From the NCBI GenBank assembly GCA_964499485.1, contig CAZCLF010000003.1, positions 62,001 through 126,000 of the forward strand: DNA of 64,000 nt, read 5' to 3'. The stretch comes from Ga0074130 sp964499485. GTDB lineage: Bacteria; Pseudomonadota; Gammaproteobacteria; Burkholderiales; Rhodocyclaceae. This document shows, piece by piece, positions 8,010 to 16,421 of the stretch; the first letter of the stretch is position 1, and each line of letters begins with the position of its first letter. The position numbers and the translations under genes were made by a program. Under the pieces are notes generated by a model that saw only the letters and a program-made list of their open reading frames with translations, did no database searches and was not told where the DNA came from.

Positions 8010-9259
8010 GCAGTTTTGCCTTGTAGGTGAGCGATACGCAATGCGGCCGGTGGGTGCGAGTCGTAGAACAGTGAATGCAGAGGGTCGGGCGTTAGCGTGG
8101 CGGCATTGTCGCGGTAGAGCTTGACCAGTGCGGTGACCAGATCGTTCGCTTGGGTTTGGCTAGCTGCATAGGCATCGGCTTCGTACTCATGCTTACGTGA
8201 GAGCGCAGAGCTGAGTGGCGCCAGTGGGAAAGTAAAGACTGGCAGTACTAGCGAGAACAGGATCAATGCGAGCGCTGTGCCTTGATAGGGGACGCCAAGA
8301 CCGGCATAGAACCACTGGGCATCAATCAACTGGCCCAGCAGCCACAGGAAGGCGAGGCTGAGGATGGCCAGCAGTGCAATGCGCTTCTTGATGTGGCCGT
8401 GCTTGTAATGCCCCAATTCGTGAGCGAGCACAGCTTCGACCTCAGGCGGATCAAGGCGAGTGAGCAGAGTGTCGAAGAACACAATCCGCTTGGCCGCGCC
8501 AAAACCGGTGAAGTAGGCATTGCCATGCGAAGAGCGCTTCGAGCCATCCATGACAAACAAACCCGACGAGGTGAAGCCACAACGGGCGAGCAACGCTTCG
8601 ATACGTTGCTTGAGGCTGCTGTCGTCAAGGGGCGAGAACTTATTGAACAGCGGGGCGATGACGGTGGGGTAGAGCAGCAGCACGAGCAGGTTGAAGCCCA
8701 TCCAGAACAACCACACGTAGAGCCACCACTGGGCGCCCATTTCGCCCATGAGCCAGAGCACAGCCAAAATCAGCGGCGCACCGATGAGCGCGCCTAGCGT
8801 GGTGGATTTGGCAAGGTCGATCAGCCACAGACGCGGTGTGAGCTTGTTGAAGCCGAAATGCGCTTCGATGCGGAATGTACGGTAGAGGGAAAACGGTAGC
8901 TCGACGAGAAAGCTGACCACAGCCAGGCTGGCGAACAGGGCAAGGCTGTGGGCATAGCCGCCATTGGCGAAAAACTGTACCCAGAAGTTGTAGAGCAGGT
9001 GCAGGCCACCACCGAGCGTGAGGCCGAGCAGCAGGGCAGTCTCGGCAATGATGCTGTTAAGGCCAAGGCGAGTGCGCGCGATGCTGTAGGCAGCGGCCTT
9101 TTGGTGTTCTTCAAGCGTGATCTTGCTCGCAAACTCGGCGGGTACAGCACTGCGATGTGCATTGATGTGGCTGATCTGGCGTATGCCTAACCATAGACGT
9201 AATGCGGTGCTGAGGGCCAGAAAGAGCAGAAAGAGGAGAGCAAAACCTTGGGCCGTCAT
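8006..9259 (-). CDS. M48 family membrane zinc metalloprotease (Ste24/CAAX protease-like)
   Basis: A 417-residue integral membrane protease with N-terminal membrane helices, the zinc-binding HELGH motif at residues 280-284, further helices, and the downstream EYEADAYA glutamate motif that gives the third zinc ligand. This is the layout of the Ste24/HtpX-like M48 family that cleaves membrane or misfolded proteins. The ATG at 9259 (MTAQGFALL) is chosen: it lies one base past the upstream DUF3034 stop, and longer in-frame starts would run into that gene. Confidence 0.9.
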   Translation of the reverse strand: MTAQGFALLFLLFLALSTALRLWLGIRQISHINAHRSAVPAEFASKITLEEHQKAAAYSIARTRLGLNSIIAETALLLGLTLGGGLHLLYNFWVQFFANGGYAHSLALFASLAVVSFLVELPFSLYRTFRIEAHFGFNKLTPRLWLIDLAKSTTLGALIGAPLILAVLWLMGEMGAQWWLYVWLFWMGFNLLVLLLYPTVIAPLFNKFSPLDDSSLKQRIEALLARCGFTSSGLFVMDGSKRSSHGNAYFTGFGAAKRIVFFDTLLTRLDPPEVEAVLAHELGHYKHGHIKKRIALLAILSLAFLWLLGQLIDAQWFYAGLGVPYQGTALALILFSLVLPVFTFPLAPLSSALSRKHEYEADAYAASQTQANDLVTALVKLYRDNAATLTPDPLHSLFYDSHPPAALRIAHLQGKTA

Positions 9260-9260
9260 A

Positions 9261-10145
9261 TTAATAGCTGAGTTGTAGTGATAGGTAAGTGCCAGTCTGG
9301 CTGGGCTTGTTGGCGATATTGCCAAGGTCCACATAGGCTGCGGTCACCGAGACTCGCTTATTGGGTACCCAGGCTAACCAAATGTCCTTGGCGGACTCCT
9401 CGCGGAAGGAGGAGAGATTGTTGTTCTTCTGCCGGTATTCGACACCGAGTATCCAGTGATCGTTCAGAAACACGCCAGCCGATCCTTCAAAGCGCGTCCG
9501 GTAGTTGTTATTCAGGTCGCCTCCAAAACCAAGGATGCCGAATTGATTCGCCTTGCTCGCGCGAGCGGTGCCATTCAGTAGCCAGTTACGCCCGAAAAGG
9601 CCACCTAGGTAAACCTTGGTCGCGGCGACATATAGGTCAGTCCCACTATCTTGCTTGGCGCCGAGCTGTTTCGGTACCCCGGCGTAGTCCCGATTGTGTT
9701 TGTATTGAACCCCTGCCGAGATTTGTGGCCAGGGATTGTCTTGGTCGTAAACAGCATCCCCATACAGCTTGAGTTTCAGACCAATGATGTCCTGTTCAAG
9801 GCTGGTATTCGGGACCGTATCGCCAAGCCCAAAGCGTTGGCGGGCAACTGAAATTTCTGCACGGTCATACAGGCCGATTGCTATGCCACTGGCAGCCAAG
9901 GTAAAGCCTTGGGTACGCACATCGGTGTGAAATGCGGTGCCCCCGATCTCATCCCGCGTTGCATAGCCGGTGATGAGTGCCCAAGGCACTAATCCACCAC
10001 CACCACTGCCTTCGATCTGTGTCACACCGCCGGTTGCGAGCAGGCGCCCGCCGGGTTCCGCTAATGCTCCGCCGACAGAACATGCAAAGCTAAGGCCAAG
10101 GGCAATTTTGAGAAGAGTGATAGCGCTGAATTCTCGGGTATCCAT
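9261..10145 (-). CDS. DUF3034 family exported, probably outer-membrane protein
   Basis: A 294-residue protein with a signal peptide (hydrophobic stretch to about residue 29, ...GGALA) and then the DUF3034 hallmark GGRLLATGGVTQIEGSGGGGLVPW. The rest consists of alternating beta-strand segments with a terminal LSLQLSY, which fits a small outer-membrane barrel. Function is unknown. It is the first gene of the minus-strand run into the M48 peptidase and is divergent, 137 bases away, from the exported globin. DUF3034 genes are often seen near such globin/cupredoxin genes (from memory). Confidence 0.82.
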   Translation of the reverse strand: MDTREFSAITLLKIALGLSFACSVGGALAEPGGRLLATGGVTQIEGSGGGGLVPWALITGYATRDEIGGTAFHTDVRTQGFTLAASGIAIGLYDRAEISVARQRFGLGDTVPNTSLEQDIIGLKLKLYGDAVYDQDNPWPQISAGVQYKHNRDYAGVPKQLGAKQDSGTDLYVAATKVYLGGLFGRNWLLNGTARASKANQFGILGFGGDLNNNYRTRFEGSAGVFLNDHWILGVEYRQKNNNLSSFREESAKDIWLAWVPNKRVSVTAAYVDLGNIANKPSQTGTYLSLQLSY

Positions 10146-10282
10146 TTTGGGCTTGTACGTCCTTTTTGCCTTGTGATGAGGGGCTGGAGGATGACTTTCT
10201 TAATCTCATCGGTATGATACGTCTAAGCGCCGCGTCCTGTCTTGTGGTCGGCTGCAACAGCGTCTTTCCGGAACGAGAATGC

Positions 10283-10729
10283 ATGAAACCTATTTCCTCA
10301 TTTTTGCTGGCAGTGTGTCTGTGCGGTAGTGCCGCCCTTGCTTGGGCCGATGTATCGCCGAGTCTGTATGAGCGTATTGGCGGCGAGGCCAAGCTGGTGC
10401 GTATTTCTGACCGATTGATCGACATGTCGGCCCAAGATCCTAAAACCTCGCGTACCTTCCAGCAGAAGGTCAACATTAAGCGCCTAAAGAAACTAGTGGC
10501 TGAGCAGATGATTGAATTGACCGGTGGCCCGAAGAAATACAGCGGTGAGGATATGAAGGTGTCACACGCCGGGATGGGAATCACCGAGGCCGAGTTTTAC
10601 GGCATGGTGGAGCACTTGCGGGAAGTACTCGATACAGAAGGTATCGGTACGCGCGAGAAGAATGAGCTGCTGCGTCTCTTGGCACCAATGAAGCGCGATA
10701 TTGTTGAAGTCGTACCAACGACTCGGTAA
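10283..10729 (+). CDS. Exported group 1 truncated haemoglobin-like protein
   Basis: A 148-residue protein with a signal peptide (MKPISSFLLAVCLCGSAALA) and then a truncated-globin fold: SLYERIGGEAKL, GGPKKYSGEDM, and the proximal-histidine segment KVSHAGMGIT with His95 as the likely haem ligand. The signal peptide puts it in the periplasm, which is unusual for a truncated globin. Where group 1 globins usually have the distal B10 tyrosine (DRFY) this protein has DRLI. The ATG at 10283 gives the signal peptide; upstream in-frame starts do not. The cupredoxin gene starts 7 bases after its stop. Confidence 0.85.
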   Translation: MKPISSFLLAVCLCGSAALAWADVSPSLYERIGGEAKLVRISDRLIDMSAQDPKTSRTFQQKVNIKRLKKLVAEQMIELTGGPKKYSGEDMKVSHAGMGITEAEFYGMVEHLREVLDTEGIGTREKNELLRLLAPMKRDIVEVVPTTR

Positions 10730-10736
10730 TCGGCAC

Positions 10737-11345
10737 ATGTTCCGTTACGTCCCCCTTATTGTTTTGGTTTGCCTAACCGGCGCTGTTCAGGCTGCTAGCC
10801 TATCGGCAAAACTCACCGATATGAATGGCGAGCTGCTCGCGGATGCGGTCATTTTCGCCAAGCCTGTGAATGGGGTGCCACCAGCAACCAAGCCGCGTGG
10901 TGACGTGATTGACCAAGTGAATAAGGAATTCACACCACTAGTCTCTGTGATTCAGACGGGAACGGCGGTGACCTTCCCGAATAAGGACAACATTCGTCAT
11001 CACGTGTATTCCTTCTCGGCGCCCAAGGTATTCGATCTCAAGCTTTATTCGGGAGTACCTGCATCCCCCGTGGTGTTCGATAAGCCGGGCTTGGTGGTCT
11101 TAGGTTGCAATATTCATGACTGGATGCTGGCGTACGTATTGGTTGTGGATACGCCATATTTCGCCAAGAGTGGCAGTAGTGGCATTGCCCAGATCAATAA
11201 CCTACCGGCGGGTGAGTACGAATTGCGCGCTTGGCACCCGCGCCTTGCAGCCAGCTTTCCCATGGTCAAGGCAACCGCTACAGATGGCGCTGCACCCGTT
11301 GGAATACGTATTCCTCTCGGCCCTAATCCGGCCGGTGTGAGATAA
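10737..11345 (+). CDS. Exported cupredoxin-like protein (methylamine-utilisation-protein family)
   Basis: A 202-residue protein with a signal peptide ending near AVQA-A (residue 19-20). It carries a blue-copper type ligand set: His88/His89 in NIRHHVYSF and Cys124, His127, Met130 in GCNIHDWM. The upstream segment TGTAVTFPNKD is also cupredoxin-like. Homologues are often labelled methylamine utilisation protein, but no mau enzyme is present, so that name says little here. It lies between the globin and the c-di-GMP enzyme in one tight operon (gaps of 7 and 3 bases). A periplasmic redox or gas-related role is inferred. Confidence 0.82.
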   Translation: MFRYVPLIVLVCLTGAVQAASLSAKLTDMNGELLADAVIFAKPVNGVPPATKPRGDVIDQVNKEFTPLVSVIQTGTAVTFPNKDNIRHHVYSFSAPKVFDLKLYSGVPASPVVFDKPGLVVLGCNIHDWMLAYVLVVDTPYFAKSGSSGIAQINNLPAGEYELRAWHPRLAASFPMVKATATDGAAPVGIRIPLGPNPAGVR

Positions 11346-11348
11346 GGC

Positions 11349-13721
11349 ATGACGCTGCTGCAACGAATCAGCAACTCGCTGCAAGGCTTGCAGCCGAAGA
11401 TTGTGCTCTTCTTTGTGGTCTTGCTAGCAGCAGTGCTAGCCGTGGCGCTGTCGTTCATCAATGCAACCAACCTAAAAATTGCAAATACCCAGCTCGATAA
11501 AGACTTGCAGGTCGGTGAGCGGGTGTTCGCCCGCGTATTGGATCAGAACAGCCGCCAGTTAATTCAGGGCGCCCGGGTACTGGCCTCTGACTTTGGTTTC
11601 CGCGAGGCGGTCGCAACACGAGATGTCGGGACCATTGAGTCGGTGCTGCGCAATCACGGCAACCGTATCCAAGCTGATGTTGTTTTGCTTTCCGATACCG
11701 ACAATCAGTTGGTGGCGTCTACCTTGAGCACATTGCCACCAGGGCTCCTATATTCGTTTAGTGAGCTGATTGAGCGGGCTGAGCGCGAGGGCGCTGCCTC
11801 GATGATCCTGCCTTTCAATAAGCGCTTGTATCAGCTTGTGGTGGTGCCTGTGCGTGCGCCGGTGACGATTGCCTGGGTCACGATGGGCTTTGCGATTGAC
11901 GACAAGGTGGCCAATGACCTGAAAGATCTCAGTCTGCTTCAGGTGTCTTTTGTTGGCAGGGGAGCCGATGGGGTATGGCATGTCTATGCTTCAACACTGG
12001 ATGAGACTTTACGTCAGCCATTACGTGATGCACTTGTCGCTACACCGACATTACCGTCTCATCTGGTCATGGGGAATGATGATTGGGAAACGCGCGTTGT
12101 TCACTTAACGGATGATGCCAAGCACCATGACTATGCTGTCCTGCAGCGTTCGATGACGGTGGCGCTGGAGCCTTTCCGTAGCCTGCAGATGACGCTCATT
12201 CTTCTTGGCGTGGGCAGTGTGCTGCTATGTCTGATCGGCAGTGTCATCATCGCGCGCAGTATTGTGCGTCCGGTACGCGTGCTTGCTGAGGCAGCGACTG
12301 CGATTAGTGACGGGAACTATGCCTATCCGGTGCAGACGGGTCAGAAGGGCGAGATCGGTGAGCTTGCTAAGAGCTTCACTCATATGCAACAGGCGATTAG
12401 TGAGCGCGAGCAACAGATTCTTAAGCTTGCCTATGAAGATGGATTGACCGGCTTGCCCAATCGCCAGCTCTTTAATGACCGGCTTGATCAAGCCTTGCGT
12501 CTTGCTGGACGCAACAAGTCTGCTGTGTGTGTCGTGGTGATGGACTTGGACCGTTTCAAGTTCGTCAATGACACCCTGGGACACAACATGGGCGACCAAC
12601 TGCTACAGCAGGTTGGTCATCGCATGAAGTCGGTATTGCGCAAGTCGGATACGGTTGCTCGATTAGGGGGCGATGAGTTCGCCCTCTTACTACCGGACAC
12701 GACTGTGAGCGATTGCCTGCCTTTACTGGTCAAGGTGCAGCAGGTACTGCGTGAGCCAGTGGTACTGGAAGGGCAACCAGTCGATATCAACATCAGCATG
12801 GGCGTTGCCGGCTTCCCTGAACATGGTGATGACGGACATAGTTTGATGCGTGGCGCGGACGTGGCCATGTATGTGGCCAAGCGGGCGAACAATGGCTATG
12901 CGATTTTTGATCCAAGTTACAACCACTTCCGTCAGGAGCATCTGTCGCTCTTAGGTGAGCTGCAGCGTGCGGTGGAGCTTGATCAGTTGACCTTGTATTT
13001 TCAGCCGAAGCAGCATCTGGTCAGTGGCGAGATTCGCCAAGCAGAGGCCCTCGTACGATGGATTCACCCCGAGCGTGGCTTCATTCCACCGATTGAATTC
13101 ATCCCTTTTGCAGAGCAGACGGGTTACATCAAGACGGTGACACATTGGGTGATTGCCGATGCAATCCGACAACTGGGTGAGTGGCGCGAGCGCGGGTTGG
13201 TGATTACCGTATCAGTGAATATCTCGACGCGTGATTTGCTTGACCCGTCACTGCCCACGTATGTGGGTGAGCGCATCGCTGCAGCAGGCATTGATCCGGC
13301 GCAGGTCTGTCTTGAAATTACTGAGAGTGGTTTCATGGAGGAGCCAACACAGGCACTGGAAATCCTCCATCAGTTGCACGCCCTTGGCTTGTCCTTATCG
13401 ATTGATGATTACGGGACAGGCTATTCTTCGCTGGCCTATGTGAAGCAACTACCAGTGCAGGAGCTCAAGATTGATCGATCATTCATCATTGGGATGACCA
13501 GCAACAAGGGCGATGAAATGATTGTACGGTCCACCATCGATTTGGGGCATAACCTCGGTTTGTCGGTCGTGGCTGAAGGCATCGATGATGAGGCGACGCT
13601 TGAGATGTTGCGTCAGTTAGGCTGTGACTATGCACAGGGGTATCTGATCAGCAAACCAATGCCTGCGCCAGCATTTGTTGATTGGCTGGCTGAACGACAG
13701 GCCAAGGCAGCGGTGATATGA
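11349..13721 (+). CDS. Membrane GGDEF-EAL protein (c-di-GMP cyclase/phosphodiesterase)
   Basis: A 790-residue protein. In order: TM1 at about 17-39, a periplasmic sensor region resembling a double Cache domain, TM2 at about 280-300, HAMP at 300-350, GGDEF domain and EAL domain. The active site GGDEF (440-444) is intact and the product-inhibition I-site RKSD stands five residues before it. The phosphodiesterase motif EAL (566-568), the DDYGTGYS metal loop and VVAEGID are also intact. Both synthesis and hydrolysis of c-di-GMP are therefore possible. It is co-transcribed with an exported globin and cupredoxin, which may feed the periplasmic sensor (inference), and is followed 36 bases later by orn. 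Confidence 0.93.
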   Translation: MTLLQRISNSLQGLQPKIVLFFVVLLAAVLAVALSFINATNLKIANTQLDKDLQVGERVFARVLDQNSRQLIQGARVLASDFGFREAVATRDVGTIESVLRNHGNRIQADVVLLSDTDNQLVASTLSTLPPGLLYSFSELIERAEREGAASMILPFNKRLYQLVVVPVRAPVTIAWVTMGFAIDDKVANDLKDLSLLQVSFVGRGADGVWHVYASTLDETLRQPLRDALVATPTLPSHLVMGNDDWETRVVHLTDDAKHHDYAVLQRSMTVALEPFRSLQMTLILLGVGSVLLCLIGSVIIARSIVRPVRVLAEAATAISDGNYAYPVQTGQKGEIGELAKSFTHMQQAISEREQQILKLAYEDGLTGLPNRQLFNDRLDQALRLAGRNKSAVCVVVMDLDRFKFVNDTLGHNMGDQLLQQVGHRMKSVLRKSDTVARLGGDEFALLLPDTTVSDCLPLLVKVQQVLREPVVLEGQPVDINISMGVAGFPEHGDDGHSLMRGADVAMYVAKRANNGYAIFDPSYNHFRQEHLSLLGELQRAVELDQLTLYFQPKQHLVSGEIRQAEALVRWIHPERGFIPPIEFIPFAEQTGYIKTVTHWVIADAIRQLGEWRERGLVITVSVNISTRDLLDPSLPTYVGERIAAAGIDPAQVCLEITESGFMEEPTQALEILHQLHALGLSLSIDDYGTGYSSLAYVKQLPVQELKIDRSFIIGMTSNKGDEMIVRSTIDLGHNLGLSVVAEGIDDEATLEMLRQLGCDYAQGYLISKPMPAPAFVDWLAERQAKAAVI

Positions 13722-13757
13722 GAAAATCCGCCCTCACCTGAAATCATCGAGACTGCT

Positions 13758-14303
13758 ATGGCACAAGATCAGAACGCCCTTATTTGGCTGGACATGGAAA
13801 TGACCGGCTTGGAGCCCGATACCGACAAGATCATTGAGTTGGCTGTGGTCATTACCAATTCAAATCTGGAAACCATTGCCGAAGGTCCGGTTTGGGTGGT
13901 GCATCAGAGCGATGCTGTGCTGGATGGCATGGATGACTGGAACAAGGGTACGCATGGCAAGTCCGGCCTGATCGATAAGGTCAAGGCGTCCACGCTGACA
14001 GAAGATGAAGTGGCGGCGCAATGCCTCGAGTTTCTGAAGCAACACGTGCCAGCGCGTACGTCGCCGATGTGTGGCAACTCCATTGGCCAAGACCGTCGCT
14101 TCATGGTGCGCCATATGCCAACGCTGGAAGCATATTTCCACTATCGCAACCTCGATGTGTCCACCTTGAAGGAGCTGGTCAAGCGCTGGAAGCCTGAGCT
14201 TGCCAAGGGGCTGACCAAGCACGGCAAGCATGAGGCGTTGGCCGATGTGTATGAATCGATTGATGAGCTCAAGTACTACCGCGAACACTTCCTCAAGCTA
14301 TAA
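13758..14303 (+). CDS. orn: Oligoribonuclease
   Basis: A 181-residue 3'-to-5' exonuclease of the DEDD family that degrades RNA dinucleotides, including pGpG, the product of EAL phosphodiesterases. Visible: WLDMEMTGLEPDTDKI (first Asp/Glu pair), the CGNSIGQDRRF segment, and the C-terminal HEALADVYESIDELKYYREHF. Length is typical. In many proteobacteria orn is divergent from rsgA-side genes; here the globin/cupredoxin/GGDEF-EAL cassette and a DUF3034 gene lie between them. Confidence 0.96.
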   Translation: MAQDQNALIWLDMEMTGLEPDTDKIIELAVVITNSNLETIAEGPVWVVHQSDAVLDGMDDWNKGTHGKSGLIDKVKASTLTEDEVAAQCLEFLKQHVPARTSPMCGNSIGQDRRFMVRHMPTLEAYFHYRNLDVSTLKELVKRWKPELAKGLTKHGKHEALADVYESIDELKYYREHFLKL

Positions 14304-14324
14304 GCTTCTAGAAGGGGTTGAGTA

Positions 14325-14366
14325 AAATTAAAGGGGATGAGGCCATGGCCTCATCCCCTTTAATTT
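14325..14366. terminator. 42-bp perfect palindrome, bidirectional terminator
   Basis: The left arm starts AAATTAAAGGGGATGAGGCC and the right arm is its exact complement, centred on AT, so the palindrome has no unpaired loop base. A- and T-runs at the ends give U-tracts on either strand. It separates convergent orn and the glycosyltransferase gene. Confidence 0.85.
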
Positions 14367-14390
14367 ATGTGCAGGGTATTGCTTGGCAGG

Positions 14391-15953
14391 TCAGCGTTTG
14401 AAGAGGTAGTAATACTCTTCGCGGTCACTGGGGCGGGCACCCTGCCAGACTTTAGTCCAGTGCTCGTCTACCTTTGGCATGCGTCGCGGTTGGCCTTGCA
14501 CCAAGAGCCAGTCGCAGGTTTTACTTTTCTGTCCACGTTGGGTAATTAAACCTGCCTCGTAATCGAGGGCCGCCCGTTGCGCATCCCCCAGACCTACACT
14601 GGCAACGCATGCAGGCTTGTCTTGCTGTAGTTTTGCAGCAATTTGCCGGCTCATCGGCTCATAGCTTTTGCCGTAATCGACTTGCGGAATCCACAGTGCA
14701 GCAAAGAGGCACCATATCAGCACCATACCGCAGGCCCAGTCAGTGGTGCCGCGCCACGGGGAGCGGCGGCTGCCAAAAATGATTAACAGCCATGCTGCCG
14801 AGATAATGAGGGCAAACATCCACGCGATAATGGTCCAGTCGGCTTCATAGCCAGGGATCAGGCGAGTGATGTTCTTATACAGCTTCGGAGGCGCGCCCGT
14901 CATCAAGGCAATTTCCGCTAGCCAGATGATGATGCCAACTAGCGTGAAGGTCATCATGCCAAACCAATCAAGTGCATTGGCGGCGCCTCGGCGCAGGCGG
15001 CCGGCACCTAGCGCAGCGAGCAGGGCAAAGGGCACGAGCAGGGGCAGTGCCGGTAGGTTGCGGGCATCTGAACAAAGGAAGAACCAGACTAGGGCGCTGA
15101 TCGTCCCGAGCAGCGGTAGGGCAATCTGGCTGAGCTGGCGTCGATACAACCACAGCGGCCACAGGGCCAGTGGCAGTGATGGCCAAGCGAACCACGCCAG
15201 CAATTCAACATGGTTCTGGCTGCCGTACTGGCGGATGCCGAGGTTGAAACCAGGCAAGTTCAGCACTGTTGCAGCCACGCCAATGATGCTGCCGGCCAGC
15301 AGCGCAGCGATCAGCAGACCTAGCAGACTATTGCGTGCGCGCCACGGGGCGAACATGGGAAGCAACAGCAGCCCTGCGAGCGGAAGTAAGGCATCAAGAC
15401 CACCTGCTAATGCGGTGACGATCAAGCCGCTAGCTAGCAGCAAGCCGGCACTGCGCTGCTGCGGCAGGCGAGCCACACCCCAGTAGGCCAGTGCATGTCC
15501 TGCCAGCACGGCAATCATGGGTTGAGCTTCGTGCATGGGCAATAGCAGCCCCGGTGCGCCGATCAACAATAATGGTGCTGCGGCGTCAAAACGAACATGA
15601 ACCTCACGTCCGGCGCGGTATGCGGCGGCGGCATGGCCGATCGCATACAAAGTGATCGCGCCAAAGAATGCCGTGGCGAGACGCGCGGCATTGTGAAACT
15701 CAAGAAGGCCACCGAGCAGCTGCCCAAAGCCGGCAGCCAGCCAGTAGTAAAGTGGGGCTTCCCGCCAGACTTCCCCTGCCAGATGCGGCTGTAACCAATG
15801 GCCGCGCTGCAGCATGTCCCATGCAACGCCAATATGCACGGCGTCTTCGTATTTCCAAAGGTGGTGATCAAGCAGGCCGGTGAGCAGATAGACTGCGCAC
15901 AGGATGCACAGCAGTCGAAGGCTGACGGGGTGAAGGGGCTGGCTATATTGCAT
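14391..15953 (-). CDS. GT39/ArnT-like membrane glycosyltransferase
   Basis: A 520-residue polytopic membrane protein resembling the dolichyl-phosphate-mannose mannosyltransferase/ArnT superfamily. There is an N-terminal helix, then a first periplasmic loop with acidic KYEDAVHIGVAWDMLQRGHW and REAPLYYW, as in polyprenyl-phosphate-sugar transferases. Eight or more further helices and a soluble C-terminal domain follow. It would transfer a sugar from an undecaprenyl-phosphate carrier to lipid A, protein or another envelope acceptor; donor and acceptor cannot be told. Downstream of rpmE on the same strand but behind its terminator. Confidence 0.82.
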   Translation of the reverse strand: MQYSQPLHPVSLRLLCILCAVYLLTGLLDHHLWKYEDAVHIGVAWDMLQRGHWLQPHLAGEVWREAPLYYWLAAGFGQLLGGLLEFHNAARLATAFFGAITLYAIGHAAAAYRAGREVHVRFDAAAPLLLIGAPGLLLPMHEAQPMIAVLAGHALAYWGVARLPQQRSAGLLLASGLIVTALAGGLDALLPLAGLLLLPMFAPWRARNSLLGLLIAALLAGSIIGVAATVLNLPGFNLGIRQYGSQNHVELLAWFAWPSLPLALWPLWLYRRQLSQIALPLLGTISALVWFFLCSDARNLPALPLLVPFALLAALGAGRLRRGAANALDWFGMMTFTLVGIIIWLAEIALMTGAPPKLYKNITRLIPGYEADWTIIAWMFALIISAAWLLIIFGSRRSPWRGTTDWACGMVLIWCLFAALWIPQVDYGKSYEPMSRQIAAKLQQDKPACVASVGLGDAQRAALDYEAGLITQRGQKSKTCDWLLVQGQPRRMPKVDEHWTKVWQGARPSDREEYYYLFKR

Positions 15954-16016
15954 CAGAAGGCCGCGGCGGAAGAGTTGCGTCGAATATGCGGTAAGGGCAG
16001 TGGGGGCGCTGTAAAG

Positions 16017-16044
16017 AAAAAAGGCAGCCGAAGCTGCCTTTTTT
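16017..16044 (-). terminator. Rho-independent terminator of rpmE
   Basis: The stem AAGGCAGC / GCTGCCTT with a CGAA loop (TTCG on the coding strand) is flanked by A4 and T4, and further Ts follow on the minus strand. It ends rpmE 17 bases past its stop. Confidence 0.9.
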
Positions 16045-16061
16045 CAGCATACAAGCCAGCT

Positions 16062-16271
16062 TTAGGCCGACTTGGTGCCGTACTTTTGACGGAAGCGCTC
16101 AACGCGACCGGCGGTATCCACAATCTTCTGCTTGCCGGTGTAGAACGGGTGGCAAGACGAGCAGACTTCGATGTTCAGCGGCTTGCCAGACGTCGACTTG
16201 GTCTTGAATGCGTTGCCGCAGCTGCAGGTTACGTCGATTTCGACGTAGTTCGGGTGGATGCCTTCTTTCAT
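16062..16271 (-). CDS. rpmE: 50S ribosomal protein L31 (zinc-binding form)
   Basis: A 69-residue ribosomal protein. It starts MKEGIHPNYVEIDVTCSCGN and has four cysteines, at residues 16, 18, 37 and 40 (the last pair as CSSC), the zinc-binding C+ form. HPFYTGKQKIVDT and GRVERFRQKYG are the family core. ATG 16271 gives the normal start; an upstream in-frame extension has no family match. Transcribed with or after rho. Confidence 0.97.
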   Translation of the reverse strand: MKEGIHPNYVEIDVTCSCGNAFKTKSTSGKPLNIEVCSSCHPFYTGKQKIVDTAGRVERFRQKYGTKSA

Positions 16272-16310
16272 GATCTGTCCTTTGGTGTGTATCGAGCGAC
16301 TGGCGGTTGT

Positions 16311-16350
16311 GACCGGTCTAGTACGACCGGTCTTCACAATGAGACCGATC
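16311..16350. repeat. GACCGGTC repeats in the rpmE leader
   Basis: Two copies of the 8-bp palindrome GACCGGTC (16311-16318 and 16325-16332) are separated by TAGTAC, and a near copy GACCGATC is at 16343-16350. The first two can form a hairpin. They lie 40-80 bases upstream of the rpmE start, in the gap between rho and rpmE. No T-tract follows on the minus strand, so a simple terminator is unlikely. A leader RNA or protein-binding site is possible. Confidence 0.5.
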
Positions 16351-16421
16351 CGGTAAGCCCTCGATTATCGCGGAAAATTCAATATCTTGCAAGCCAAATG
16401 TACGGTACGCTGGCCGGTTGC

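Noticed and set aside
10737..11345. Methylamine metabolism locus
   Set aside because: The cupredoxin resembles proteins with that label, but no methylamine dehydrogenase or other mau gene is present.
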